From NCBI GenBank assembly GCA_021793135.1, contig JAJYTI010000119.1, forward strand, positions 1-6,601: a DNA stretch of 6,601 nucleotides. The letters run 5' to 3'. The position numbers and the translations under genes are program-made. Below, in pieces: positions 1 through 6,601 of this stretch (its first letter is position 1; each line of letters begins with the position of its first letter). The DNA comes from Bacteroidota bacterium (lineage in GTDB: Bacteria; Bacteroidota; Bacteroidia; Flavobacteriales; Flavobacteriaceae). The notes beneath the pieces were generated by a model. The model worked only from the letters and a program-made list of their open reading frames with translations. It did no database searches and was not told the DNA's origin.

Positions 1-1958
1 TTTAACCATGCCAAGAATGTATCGCTATCTGGAGTATATCCTCTTGGATTATGTAATAAGGTTAAATCACTATCCATTAAAACATAGTGTGGTTGAGAGT
101 TATTACGGAAGTTTACGGTTTGGAATGTGGCCCATTTATCACCGATAGTTTTTATTTTCTTTACACTTCCAGAAGGTCTCATATAATTAAAATTTTCTCC
201 TTCTGGTAACGCCTTTCTATCGTCTACATATAAAGAAATGAGAATGTATTCTTCATTTATTGTATTATAAACATCCTCTCTACTCCATACCTGCTCTTCC
301 ATCTTTCTACAGTTTACACATGCCCATCCTGTAAAGTCTAACATTATAGGCTTACCAGATGCTTTTGCTGCTGCAACTCCTTCGTCCCAATCTTTATATG
401 CCTCAAGCCCTAGTGGTGCATCGGTACCTTTATCATATAAGCTATAGAACAATGGCGGTGGAAATCCACTTAATAATTTTAAGTTAGCCGCGGAAGTATT
501 GGTTAATCCAGGAATTAGATAAATTGCAAAAGCCAAACTTATTACTCCTACAATAATATTTCCTTTTGGTAATTTTTTAGGTTTTGGTCCATCGTGTGGG
601 AAACGGATATATCCAAATAGATATAACACCATTCCAATAGCACACAATATCCATATACCGATAAACACTTCTCGTTTAAGTAGACCCCAATTTTCAACTA
701 AATCGGCATTAGATAAGAACTTAAATGCAAATCCTAATTCTAAGAATCCTAATACTACCTTCACAGTATTCAACCATCCACCACTCTTTGGTAGTTTATT
801 TAACCAATTAGGGAACATTGCAAATAACGCAAATGGCAATGCAAGCGAAAGACCAAATCCAGCCATTCCGACGGTCAACTGCCATGCACCTCCATCGCTA
901 GTTAACGAGCCGCCAAGTAAAGATCCTAAAATAGGCCCAGTACATGAAAAAGATACTATTGCAAGTGTAAGAGCCATAAAGAATACTCCTACCAAACCAC
1001 CTACAGTGGTTGCTTTATTATCCATTCTTGCACTCCATGAACTTGGTAATGTAATTTCGTAAAACCCGAAAAAAGAGAAAGCAAACACCATGAAAATAAC
1101 AAAGAAAATAACATTTAATGTTACATTGGTAGAAATATTATTTAATATCTCTGGATCTACCGAGTCTAACAAGTGGAATGGTAAACTCAACAGTAGGTAT
1201 ATCACAAAAATAAATACACCATACATAATAGCATTTGCTAATCCTTTCTGTCTATTTTCAGCACTTTTAGTAAAGAAAGAAACTGTTAATGGTATCATTG
1301 GAAATACACAAGGAGTAAGCAATGCTATAAGACCTCCAATGAATCCTAAGAAAAATATGGTTCCTAATCCTTTGGATGAACCTTCTTCTTCGGCAGAACG
1401 ATAATTGTTTGGATTTTTAAGGTCTAATTTTAATGCCTCTGTTTTTTGAATATCAGATTCTGAAAGACTAACACCTACTTCTACAGACTTCCCGCCTTCA
1501 AGATCTATGGACAGTAATTTGGTATCTGGCGGCAAACATTTTTCATCATCACAAGCCGAGAATCCCATCTCTACTTCTATCTGCAAGCCTTCTGGATTTA
1601 TTACTCTAATGTCTTGCTTAAATACCACATGATCTTCAAAATAAACAATATCTGCATCGAATACAGGGTCATGTATTGGTTCAATATCTGGTTCTATGGT
1701 TTCTCCTACCAATTCAAAAGTATCTGGAGAATCGTTAAAACTAAAATCGGTTGGGATTGGTGCAATTTCTATATCGGCTTCTTTTTGTGAATATATGTGC
1801 CAGCCTTCTTCTATAGAAACGGAAATTAATATAGTATAATCTTGATCTTGCTTATGTTCCACTTTTAGTTCCCAACTTACTGGGTCTAAAAATTCTTGTG
1901 CCTTGGATGGAACAATAAACCAAAGCAATGCTAGTAATAGCAAGCCTAATTTTCTCAT
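1..1958 (-). CDS. dsbD: Thiol:disulfide interchange protein DsbD, C-terminus cut by the window edge
   Basis: This inner-membrane reductase passes electrons from cytoplasmic thioredoxin to periplasmic thiol proteins. I translated 652 codons from the ATG at 1958 and met no stop before the window edge; by family length only about 10-20 residues are missing. Residues 1-20 are a signal peptide (hydrophobic core, likely cleavage SKA|QEF). The periplasmic N-terminal domain (about 21-190) carries the C136-DDEK-C141 pair followed by LPPDT. The membrane domain (about 198-484) has roughly eight hydrophobic helices, with C217 in LTPCVFPMIP and C339 in SFSCTGPILG. The C-terminal thioredoxin-like domain has C547-VN-C550 and a likely cis-Pro at P623 (NNSQPHYVL). 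All six redox cysteines of the three-module DsbD are therefore present. The gene starts 15 nt after the tilS stop, preceded by an A-rich stretch and no Shine-Dalgarno site, and is probably the third gene of the pabB-tilS-dsbD operon. The domain assignment rests on motifs; the physiological partner (cytochrome c maturation or other) cannot be told. Confidence 0.94.
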   Translation of the reverse strand, partial: MRKLGLLLLALLWFIVPSKAQEFLDPVSWELKVEHKQDQDYTILISVSIEEGWHIYSQKEADIEIAPIPTDFSFNDSPDTFELVGETIEPDIEPIHDPVFDADIVYFEDHVVFKQDIRVINPEGLQIEVEMGFSACDDEKCLPPDTKLLSIDLEGGKSVEVGVSLSESDIQKTEALKLDLKNPNNYRSAEEEGSSKGLGTIFFLGFIGGLIALLTPCVFPMIPLTVSFFTKSAENRQKGLANAIMYGVFIFVIYLLLSLPFHLLDSVDPEILNNISTNVTLNVIFFVIFMVFAFSFFGFYEITLPSSWSARMDNKATTVGGLVGVFFMALTLAIVSFSCTGPILGSLLGGSLTSDGGAWQLTVGMAGFGLSLALPFALFAMFPNWLNKLPKSGGWLNTVKVVLGFLELGFAFKFLSNADLVENWGLLKREVFIGIWILCAIGMVLYLFGYIRFPHDGPKPKKLPKGNIIVGVISLAFAIYLIPGLTNTSAANLKLLSGFPPPLFYSLYDKGTDAPLGLEAYKDWDEGVAAAKASGKPIMLDFTGWACVNCRKMEEQVWSREDVYNTINEEYILISLYVDDRKALPEGENFNYMRPSGSVKKIKTIGDKWATFQTVNFRNNSQPHYVLMDSDLTLLHNPRGYTPDSDTFLAWL

Positions 1959-1973
1959 AAGTATTTTCTTATC

Positions 1974-3278
1974 TTAAATTGTGATTTTAATTGTTGCTTC
2001 TTCGGGTTTATTTGGTAAAAAACGCCTATCTGCTCGGTGCCCAACCACCCAAACAATTTCGTTTTTACAACATAATACCCAAATAGCCTCTTTTTCTAAT
2101 AAGCTGTATTTTTCGTCTTTAAAATACTTGCTTAATTTCTTTTTTCCAGTCATCCCTGCTGGGTAAAAGAAATCACCTGCTTTCCATCGTCGTAATTCGA
2201 GTGGAAAGCTTATTTTTTTTTCAGAAACAAATATAGTACGTTTTGTTTCAAACTTAAAAACTTTAGCAGTTAACTTAGCTAAGATTATAGACATGTCTTC
2301 CAACTCTTGCTGGTTTCTCAAATAAATAGACTTAATATTGCGATTAATCTGCTTTTCGGAGAGCAATAGGTTATCTCTATCTTTTATAAGTCTATGTGTA
2401 TCGGATAAAATCATTTTACCACTTTGCGCATTTTCTAAATGAAAAATATCTTCCCATGCAGTAAATCCAAATGGAAATAACAGTTCATATAGAAGTGCGG
2501 AAGTATTTGGAAAACTATTCAATTGATTTAAATTAATTTGTATTCCAAAATCAGTACTTGTGCATACTTGGTTTTTTATCAACTCTAGATAATCTCGTTG
2601 CAATTGCAATGTTTGCATTAAATGATTTTTCGTGTTTTTGAAACCAATTGGTAAATCCGATACCTCTTCTTTCCAAACAGGGATAACTTTATGTCTTAGG
2701 TAATTACGTAAATAATCGGTCGATAAATTACTTTTATCTTCTCGCCACACTATATTATTAGCTTCAGCAAATCGTAAAATCTGTTCTTTAGTAAAGCTTA
2801 ATAATGGTCGAATAAATCCATTATCTTTATCGGGAATTCCAACAACACCGCGAATCCCTGTTCCTCTACCAATATTAATTAACACGGTTTCTATATCATC
2901 ATCTAAATGATGTGCAGTGGCTACCCAAGAAATGTTTTTCTCTCTTTTTATTTTATCAAACCATTCGTAACGTAATTCTCTAGCTGCCATTTGTATAGAT
3001 ATTCCTTTTTCTTTGGCATAGCTTCTGGTATCAAAATCGATTTGATCAAATTCTAGCAAATGTTTTTCAGCAAATCGTCTAACAAAAGCAGCATCGTCAT
3101 TGCTATCTTCTCCTCGTAAATGAAAATTACAATGCAAAACACAAAACGGAATATCTAATTGCAAAAGTAGATGACAAAGCACCATACTATCGACACCACC
3201 ACTACAGGCTACTGCTATATTTTGCCCTTCTTGTAGAGCATAAGTATTTTCAAATTTTTTAGCAAAAGAATTTAACAT
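1974..3278 (-). CDS. tilS: tRNA(Ile)-lysidine synthase TilS
   Basis: This cytoplasmic enzyme uses ATP and lysine to turn C34 of tRNA-Ile(CAU) into lysidine, which changes its charging from Met to Ile and lets it read AUA. The 434-residue protein has the full N-type ATP pyrophosphatase set: PP-loop SGGVDS at 26-31, HCNFHLRGEDSNDD at 49-62, ATAHHLDDDIET at 120-131, RGTGIRGVVGIP at 138-149, RPLL at 157-160, EDKSN at 180-184 and YLRNYLRHKVIP at 189-200. The C-terminal TilS domain, about 356-434, contains RRWKAGDFFYPAGMTGKKKL. The length is normal for the family. I chose the ATG at 3278; an in-frame TTG 30 nt further up (3308) would extend the protein by ten residues into pabB, but the ATG lies 1 nt after the pabB TAG, which suits translational coupling. 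The gene is essential in most bacteria that rely on this tRNA. The tRNA gene itself is not in the window. Confidence 0.97.
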   Translation of the reverse strand: MLNSFAKKFENTYALQEGQNIAVACSGGVDSMVLCHLLLQLDIPFCVLHCNFHLRGEDSNDDAAFVRRFAEKHLLEFDQIDFDTRSYAKEKGISIQMAARELRYEWFDKIKREKNISWVATAHHLDDDIETVLINIGRGTGIRGVVGIPDKDNGFIRPLLSFTKEQILRFAEANNIVWREDKSNLSTDYLRNYLRHKVIPVWKEEVSDLPIGFKNTKNHLMQTLQLQRDYLELIKNQVCTSTDFGIQINLNQLNSFPNTSALLYELLFPFGFTAWEDIFHLENAQSGKMILSDTHRLIKDRDNLLLSEKQINRNIKSIYLRNQQELEDMSIILAKLTAKVFKFETKRTIFVSEKKISFPLELRRWKAGDFFYPAGMTGKKKLSKYFKDEKYSLLEKEAIWVLCCKNEIVWVVGHRADRRFLPNKPEEATIKITI

Positions 3279-3279
3279 A

Positions 3280-4590
3280 CTATTTTTCTTCTTTGTTAAC
3301 CTTGACAACGCCCAATACCTCTCCCATTGCTTTTGCCTTTACCAAACATTCTTCATATTCCGACTCCGGATTAGACAAAGCAGTAATAGCTCCTCCTGCT
3401 GCATAACTTACATAATTATTTTTAGCATTATACAATATACTTCGAATCACTACATTAAAATCAAAGTCATCATTAGGAGCAAAGTACCCTATACTACCAC
3501 TATATAAACTACGGTTAAAATTTTCAAGTGTATGGATAAGTTTCATTGCATTTTGCTTTGGAATCCCTGTCATACTGCCCATTGGGTATGTAGCTATGAT
3601 AGCATCTACAGCATTAAACCCTGATTTAAGTTTACAAACTACAGTAGAAATAAGTTGATGTACTTGTTTAAATGTATATGCTTTACATAACTCACTTATA
3701 GTGGCCTCATCATTCTCTGCAATGGTACGTAATTCTTCGGCTACCATTTCTGCAATAATAGTATTCTCTATTATTTCTTTTTTATCACTTTGCAACGCCT
3801 TCAGAATTTCTTTATCTTCTATGGGGTCTTGTTTTCTCTTTGCAGTTCCTTTAATCGGTTGTGATTTTATATATCTATTAGTTCCACTTAAATAACGTTC
3901 TGGAGAAGCACATAAAGCATATTTTTGCCCTATACGAAGATACGATGCAAATGGTGTTTCACTTATTGAGTTTAAACTTTGATATACTTTTAAAGGATTT
4001 TTTATTTCTCCATTGGCATAAAACTCTTGACAAAAATTCACTTCCTCGATTTCTCCTTTTTGAATATAATCTTGAATTTCCTTAACCTTACGCAAATATT
4101 CTTTTTTTGAAAGCCTTGGTTTAATTTCAAAATTCAAATCTTCTTGAATAGTTCCATGGACATCAATCGATTCAATTTTTCTCCAATCTTCTTCGATTTC
4201 ATATTCCTTTTGCGAGTTATATTGTATCTCAACATTATTCTCTGATATAAAGAATATTTTTTCTGGTTGAAAAAAATAAACTTTAGAAAAGTTTAAGAAG
4301 TCTATGTTCTGATTTTCATTATAAATTTTGTCCAGATCAAACGAAAGATATCCAAAAAGCCATTCTTTATGTTTTTGCTTATATTCTTTTAATTCATTTA
4401 AAGCTTGAGGTGAATTACTTTGAAATATTTGCTTTGCTCCAACTGCCAATATGGCTTCATATCTATTTTTATTGAAAGGATAAGCATTTGAATCTAACCA
4501 AACCACATGTTCAAATTGATTTGCCCATTGCAACAATTGACATTTAAGTTTTTTGACATCAAAAATATCTTTTTCAAGTTCTACTCTCAT
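3280..4590 (-). CDS. pabB: Aminodeoxychorismate synthase component I (PabB-type chorismate-binding enzyme)
   Basis: The expected reaction is chorismate plus ammonia (supplied by a PabA glutaminase encoded elsewhere) to 4-amino-4-deoxychorismate, the precursor of p-aminobenzoate and folate, in the cytoplasm. The protein has 436 residues from the ATG at 4590; an in-frame TTG at 4638 would add 16 residues, but the ATG product begins like other flavobacterial PabB proteins. The N-terminal region is about 1-155 and the chorismate-binding domain about 160-428. PIKGT at 245-249 contains K247, the lysine typical of PabB where anthranilate synthase TrpE has Ala, which favours PabB over TrpE. Also visible are E275-N276, FKQVH at 307-311, GSMTGIPK at 338-345, FNVVIRS at 378-384, GGAIT at 399-403 and EYEEC at 411-415. 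The helix after E275 is odd: the usual VDLxRND reads AEMVAEE, so the Arg-Asn-Asp is missing (see findings). It is the first gene of the likely pabB-tilS-dsbD operon. The family is sure; the exact reaction is likely rather than proven. Confidence 0.88.
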   Translation of the reverse strand: MRVELEKDIFDVKKLKCQLLQWANQFEHVVWLDSNAYPFNKNRYEAILAVGAKQIFQSNSPQALNELKEYKQKHKEWLFGYLSFDLDKIYNENQNIDFLNFSKVYFFQPEKIFFISENNVEIQYNSQKEYEIEEDWRKIESIDVHGTIQEDLNFEIKPRLSKKEYLRKVKEIQDYIQKGEIEEVNFCQEFYANGEIKNPLKVYQSLNSISETPFASYLRIGQKYALCASPERYLSGTNRYIKSQPIKGTAKRKQDPIEDKEILKALQSDKKEIIENTIIAEMVAEELRTIAENDEATISELCKAYTFKQVHQLISTVVCKLKSGFNAVDAIIATYPMGSMTGIPKQNAMKLIHTLENFNRSLYSGSIGYFAPNDDFDFNVVIRSILYNAKNNYVSYAAGGAITALSNPESEYEECLVKAKAMGEVLGVVKVNKEEK

Positions 4591-4647
4591 CTGGTTATTA
4601 TATTTTCCCTGCTGGTTTAGCTTTAAAATTTTGGTCAAATTAATATT

Positions 4648-4722
4648 TTAAATTCAATCCAAAAAGAATAAAATTCATTATTACAAATCGGAAAATTAAT
4701 TACAAAAACCTATTGAATTTAA
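4648..4722. repeat. 11-bp inverted repeat flanking the pabB leader
   Basis: TTAAATTCAAT at 4648-4658 is matched exactly by its reverse complement ATTGAATTTAA at 4712-4722, with 53 bp between the arms. The right arm lies mostly in the spacer of the tentative pabB promoter and the left arm would lie in the 5' leader. It could be a two-site operator, a long-range RNA stem, or a chance match in AT-rich DNA. I cannot assign a function. Confidence 0.4.
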
Positions 4723-4734
4723 TATATAAGGCAA
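4705..4734 (-). promoter_or_regulatory. Tentative promoter of the pabB-tilS-dsbD operon
   Basis: On the minus strand TTG (4734-4732) is followed after 19 bp by TAGGTTTT (4712-4705), one base off the Bacteroidota -7 consensus TAnnTTTG. It lies downstream of the lpd terminator and about 115 bp upstream of the pabB ATG, where a new promoter is needed. The DNA is AT-rich and other weak matches exist closer to the gene (for example TTAATTTG near 4640), so the exact site is uncertain. Confidence 0.3.
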
Positions 4735-4769
4735 TTAACCATAAGTCTAGTTTCCTTATCATATGAAGC

Positions 4770-4802
4770 AAAAAAGCTGACTTTATAATATAAAGCCAGC
4801 TT
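4770..4802 (-). terminator. Intrinsic terminator after lpd
   Basis: Read on the minus strand, AAGCTGGCTTTAT pairs with ATAAAGTCAGCTT as a 13-bp stem with one G-U pair and a 3-nt loop, and the transcript then runs into six Us (4775-4770). It begins 26 nt after the lpd stop codon. This is a classical rho-independent terminator and separates lpd from the pabB operon. On the plus strand the T-run after the hairpin is poor, so it looks one-directional. Confidence 0.85.
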
Positions 4803-4828
4803 CTCTTAAAACTTATATTATTTTCTAA

Positions 4829-6232
4829 TTAGCTATGGATAGCACGGTTTTCAGTTGCTGCTAATGCTGCTTCCATCATCGCTTCTGAATATGTTGGGTG
4901 AGCATGACTTATTCTTGCAATATCTTCTGCGCTTGCACGATATTCCATAGCAAGTACAGCTTCTGCAATTAAATCTGCAGCTCGAGCTCCTACAATGTGA
5001 ACTCCAAGCACCTCGTCCGTTTCCTTATCAGCAAGGATTTTCACAAATCCATCTGTATCGCCACTAGCTCTACTTCGGCCTAAAGCACGCATTGCAAATT
5101 GTCCTGATTTGTATGCCACTTTCTCTTCTTTAAGCTGTTCTTCTGTTTTTCCTACAGATGCAACTTCTGGCCAAGTATATACTACACCTGGTATTAAATT
5201 ATAATCAATACTTGGTTTTTCTCCAGCAATAACTTCGGCTACAAACATTCCTTCATCACTTGCTTTATGAGCCAACATAGCTCCACGGATAACATCACCA
5301 ATAGCATAAATGTTATCTATATTAGTTTGCAGATTATCGTTTACTTCCACCTGACCTCTTTCGTTTGCTTGAACTCCAGCATTCTCTAGTTTTAATCCTT
5401 CGGTATAAGGACGTCTTCCTACCGCAACTAAACAATAATCTCCCTTAATGGTCACCTCTTTGTCTTTCTTATCTGTAGCAGTAACAGTCACTTCTTTACC
5501 TTTACGCTCTACAGCAGATACCTGATGAGATGTATAAAACTTAACTCCTTGTTTCTTCAAAACTTTTGCAAGTTCTCTACTTTGTGCCTTGTCCATAGTA
5601 GGAATAATACGATCTTGGTATTCTACTACCGATACTTCAGCACCTAATCTTCTGTATACTTGTCCTAGTTCAAGACCAATAACTCCTCCACCGATAACGA
5701 TTAAGTGTTTTGGAACTTCTTTTAGGCTAAGTGCTTCCGTAGAGGTAATAATACGTTCTTTATCCAATTTAATAAATGGTAAAGTAGCAGGCTTACTACC
5801 TGTAGCAATTATAGATTTTTTAGCTTCTATAGTTACAGTTTCTTTTTCTCCTTCTATCTCTATATGAGTAGCATCTTTATAAGAACCCATTCCATGGTAT
5901 ACATCTATTTTATTTTTATCCATTAAATAGTTAATACCATCAGTAGTTTGGCTAATTACTGCATCTTTACGAGCCACCATTTTAGCAAAGTCTAGCTTCA
6001 CTCCTTTTGGAACGCTAATTCCGTGTTCTTCTAGATTATCGATTACGGTTTCGTAATTGTGAGAGGAGTCTAGTAAAGCTTTACTAGGAATACACCCTAC
6101 GTTTAAACATGTTCCACCTAAAGTGTCATATTTTTCTATCAATGCAGTTTTAAGTCCCAGTTGGGCACAACGAATTGCTGCTATATATCCACCAGGTCCT
6201 GAACCAATTACTGCAACATCATAAGTACTCAT
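4829..6232 (-). CDS. lpdA: Dihydrolipoamide dehydrogenase (E3)
   Basis: This FAD flavoprotein reoxidises protein-bound dihydrolipoamide with NAD+ and serves pyruvate, 2-oxoglutarate and branched-chain 2-oxoacid dehydrogenase complexes, and glycine cleavage. The 467-residue length is normal. The FAD Rossmann motif GSGPGG is at 10-15 and the redox disulfide is C42/C47 in GGTCLNVGCIPSK. ATGS is at 143-146. The NAD-binding GGGVIG is at 181-186, with E204 at the end of the second strand, which favours NAD over NADP. The second FAD motif IYAIGDV is at 308-314. The dimerisation domain (about 345-467) carries the catalytic pair H445 and E450 in HAHPTYSE. The start ATG fits the N-terminal GxGxxG spacing. 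No E1 or E2 gene is adjacent within the window, so this is a stand-alone E3. It has its own promoter (6262-6293) and terminator (4770-4802), so it is probably monocistronic, or at least separately expressed from its neighbours. All catalytic residues are intact. Confidence 0.98.
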   Translation of the reverse strand: MSTYDVAVIGSGPGGYIAAIRCAQLGLKTALIEKYDTLGGTCLNVGCIPSKALLDSSHNYETVIDNLEEHGISVPKGVKLDFAKMVARKDAVISQTTDGINYLMDKNKIDVYHGMGSYKDATHIEIEGEKETVTIEAKKSIIATGSKPATLPFIKLDKERIITSTEALSLKEVPKHLIVIGGGVIGLELGQVYRRLGAEVSVVEYQDRIIPTMDKAQSRELAKVLKKQGVKFYTSHQVSAVERKGKEVTVTATDKKDKEVTIKGDYCLVAVGRRPYTEGLKLENAGVQANERGQVEVNDNLQTNIDNIYAIGDVIRGAMLAHKASDEGMFVAEVIAGEKPSIDYNLIPGVVYTWPEVASVGKTEEQLKEEKVAYKSGQFAMRALGRSRASGDTDGFVKILADKETDEVLGVHIVGARAADLIAEAVLAMEYRASAEDIARISHAHPTYSEAMMEAALAATENRAIHS

Positions 6233-6261
6233 ATATATACGTATTATTTAAAATCGAAAAG

Positions 6262-6293
6262 CAAAGTTACAATTCTATTTCTCAATTCCCCAA
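6262..6293 (-). promoter_or_regulatory. lpd promoter (Bacteroidota type)
   Basis: On the minus strand TTG (6293-6291) is followed after 21 bp by TAACTTTG (6269-6262), an exact match to the Bacteroidota -7 element TAnnTTTG; the spacer lies in the range reported for flavobacterial promoters. Transcription would start near 6256, giving a leader of about 25 nt before the lpd ATG at 6232. The leader is AT-rich and has no Shine-Dalgarno sequence, as is usual in this phylum. Confidence 0.72.
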
Positions 6294-6321
6294 TGTTAAA
6301 AAACAAAATATATAACTTTTA

Positions 6322-6601
6322 TTAATTATCTAAATGTAGAACCGTAGAGTTCTTTACTTCATGGATGGTAAAAGATGTCTCGCTATTTCCTATATGCTGA
6401 ATCGCAGTTAGTTTAGAAATCATAAATTCTCTAAAGTGATCCATATCTTTCACATAAATTTTCAACAAATAATCAGAAGAACCACTTAAGTGATAACATT
6501 CGGCCACTTCATCTAAGACAGCAATTTCTTTTTCTAAACTAGTAATATTTTCTTGTATATGTTTAGATAGTTTTATTTGACAAAACACTAACAGTCCCAA
6601 A
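6322..6601 (-). CDS. Lrp/AsnC-family transcriptional regulator, C-terminal part only
   Basis: Lrp/AsnC proteins are small DNA-binding regulators, often of amino-acid metabolism, that assemble into dimers and octamers and sense ligands through a C-terminal RAM domain. The window holds the last 92 complete codons. They cover the end of the linker and the whole RAM domain: a first strand (LLVFCQIKL), a helix, the strand DEVAECYHLSGSSDYLLKIYV with the family's Gly-x-x-Asp-Tyr turn, a helix (MDHFREFMISKL) and the final strands (SFTIHEVKN). About 60 N-terminal residues, including the helix-turn-helix, lie beyond the right edge. A TTG at the very edge (6600) is an internal Leu codon, not a start. 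The gene ends 89 bp before lpd in the same orientation, and no clear hairpin follows its stop, so some read-through into lpd is possible. Which Lrp subfamily it belongs to, and its ligand, cannot be told without the HTH. Confidence 0.93.
   Translation of the reverse strand, partial: LGLLVFCQIKLSKHIQENITSLEKEIAVLDEVAECYHLSGSSDYLLKIYVKDMDHFREFMISKLTAIQHIGNSETSFTIHEVKNSTVLHLDN

Noticed and set aside
1090..1404. Plus-strand open frame of 104 codons
   Set aside because: It lies wholly antisense to the membrane domain of dsbD, whose frame is open from 1958 to the window edge with all family motifs; the plus-strand product resembles nothing.
1981..2166. Plus-strand open frame of 61 codons
   Set aside because: It is antisense to the conserved C-terminal domain of tilS and has no recognisable motif or promoter.
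3276..3308. TTG start for tilS at 3308, overlapping pabB
   Set aside because: The extra ten Lys-rich residues come from the pabB end in another frame; the ATG 1 nt after the pabB stop is the better start.
3701..3895. Plus-strand open frame of 64 codons
   Set aside because: It is antisense to the chorismate-binding domain of pabB; its hydrophobic look follows from the complementary codons.
4588..4638. TTG start for pabB at 4638, 16 codons upstream of the ATG
   Set aside because: The added residues (MTKILKLNQQGKYNNQ) look like leader sequence, and the ATG product matches where family members begin.
5589..5867. Plus-strand open frame of 92 codons
   Set aside because: It is antisense to the NAD-binding region of lpd, a gene with every catalytic motif intact.
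6294..6321. Possible terminator after the Lrp-family gene
   Set aside because: The minus strand has a T-rich run here (TTTTGTTTTTT) but no stable hairpin in front of it.
1..6601. Search for a mobile element, CRISPR array, tRNA/rRNA gene, riboswitch or unknown multi-gene system
   Set aside because: About 95% of the window is covered by five recognisable housekeeping genes; the two spacers (89 and 238 bp) hold only promoters, a terminator and a short inverted repeat, and no tandem or terminal repeats were seen.

Overview
The window looks like ordinary chromosomal sequence from a low-G+C member of the Bacteroidota, most likely a Flavobacteriia relative. The evidence is an AT-rich base composition, protein sequences of flavobacterial type (Lrp-family regulator, PabB, TilS, DsbD), the absence of Shine-Dalgarno sites in front of genes, and a textbook Bacteroidota promoter (TTG, 21-bp spacer, TAACTTTG) ahead of lpd. 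I identify the organism from protein style, not from a database match.

All five genes lie on the minus strand, so transcription runs from the right end to the left end. From the right: the C-terminal effector-binding half of an Lrp/AsnC-family regulator (6322-6601, N-terminus outside the window); an 89-bp spacer carrying the lpd promoter; lpd, dihydrolipoamide dehydrogenase (4829-6232), closed by a strong intrinsic terminator (4770-4802); a 238-bp spacer (4591-4828) holding that terminator, a tentative promoter and an 11-bp inverted repeat; then a tight three-gene run pabB (3280-4590), tilS (1974-3278), dsbD (1-1958, last few codons outside the window). The pabB/tilS junction is 1 nt and the tilS/dsbD junction 15 nt, so these three very probably form one operon.

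The genes are housekeeping. Lpd is the E3 subunit of 2-oxoacid dehydrogenase complexes. PabB makes 4-amino-4-deoxychorismate for folate. TilS makes lysidine at position 34 of tRNA-Ile(CAU) so that AUA is read as Ile. DsbD carries reducing power across the inner membrane to periplasmic thiol proteins. No shared pathway links the operon members; they appear joined by synteny and co-expression. I see no mobile element, CRISPR array, RNA gene or defence/secretion cluster, and no gene-free stretch longer than 300 bp. The most notable observation is that PabB keeps its catalytic Lys (PIKGT) and acidic metal-ligand positions but has lost the usual Arg-Asn-Asp of the chorismate-enzyme signature helix.
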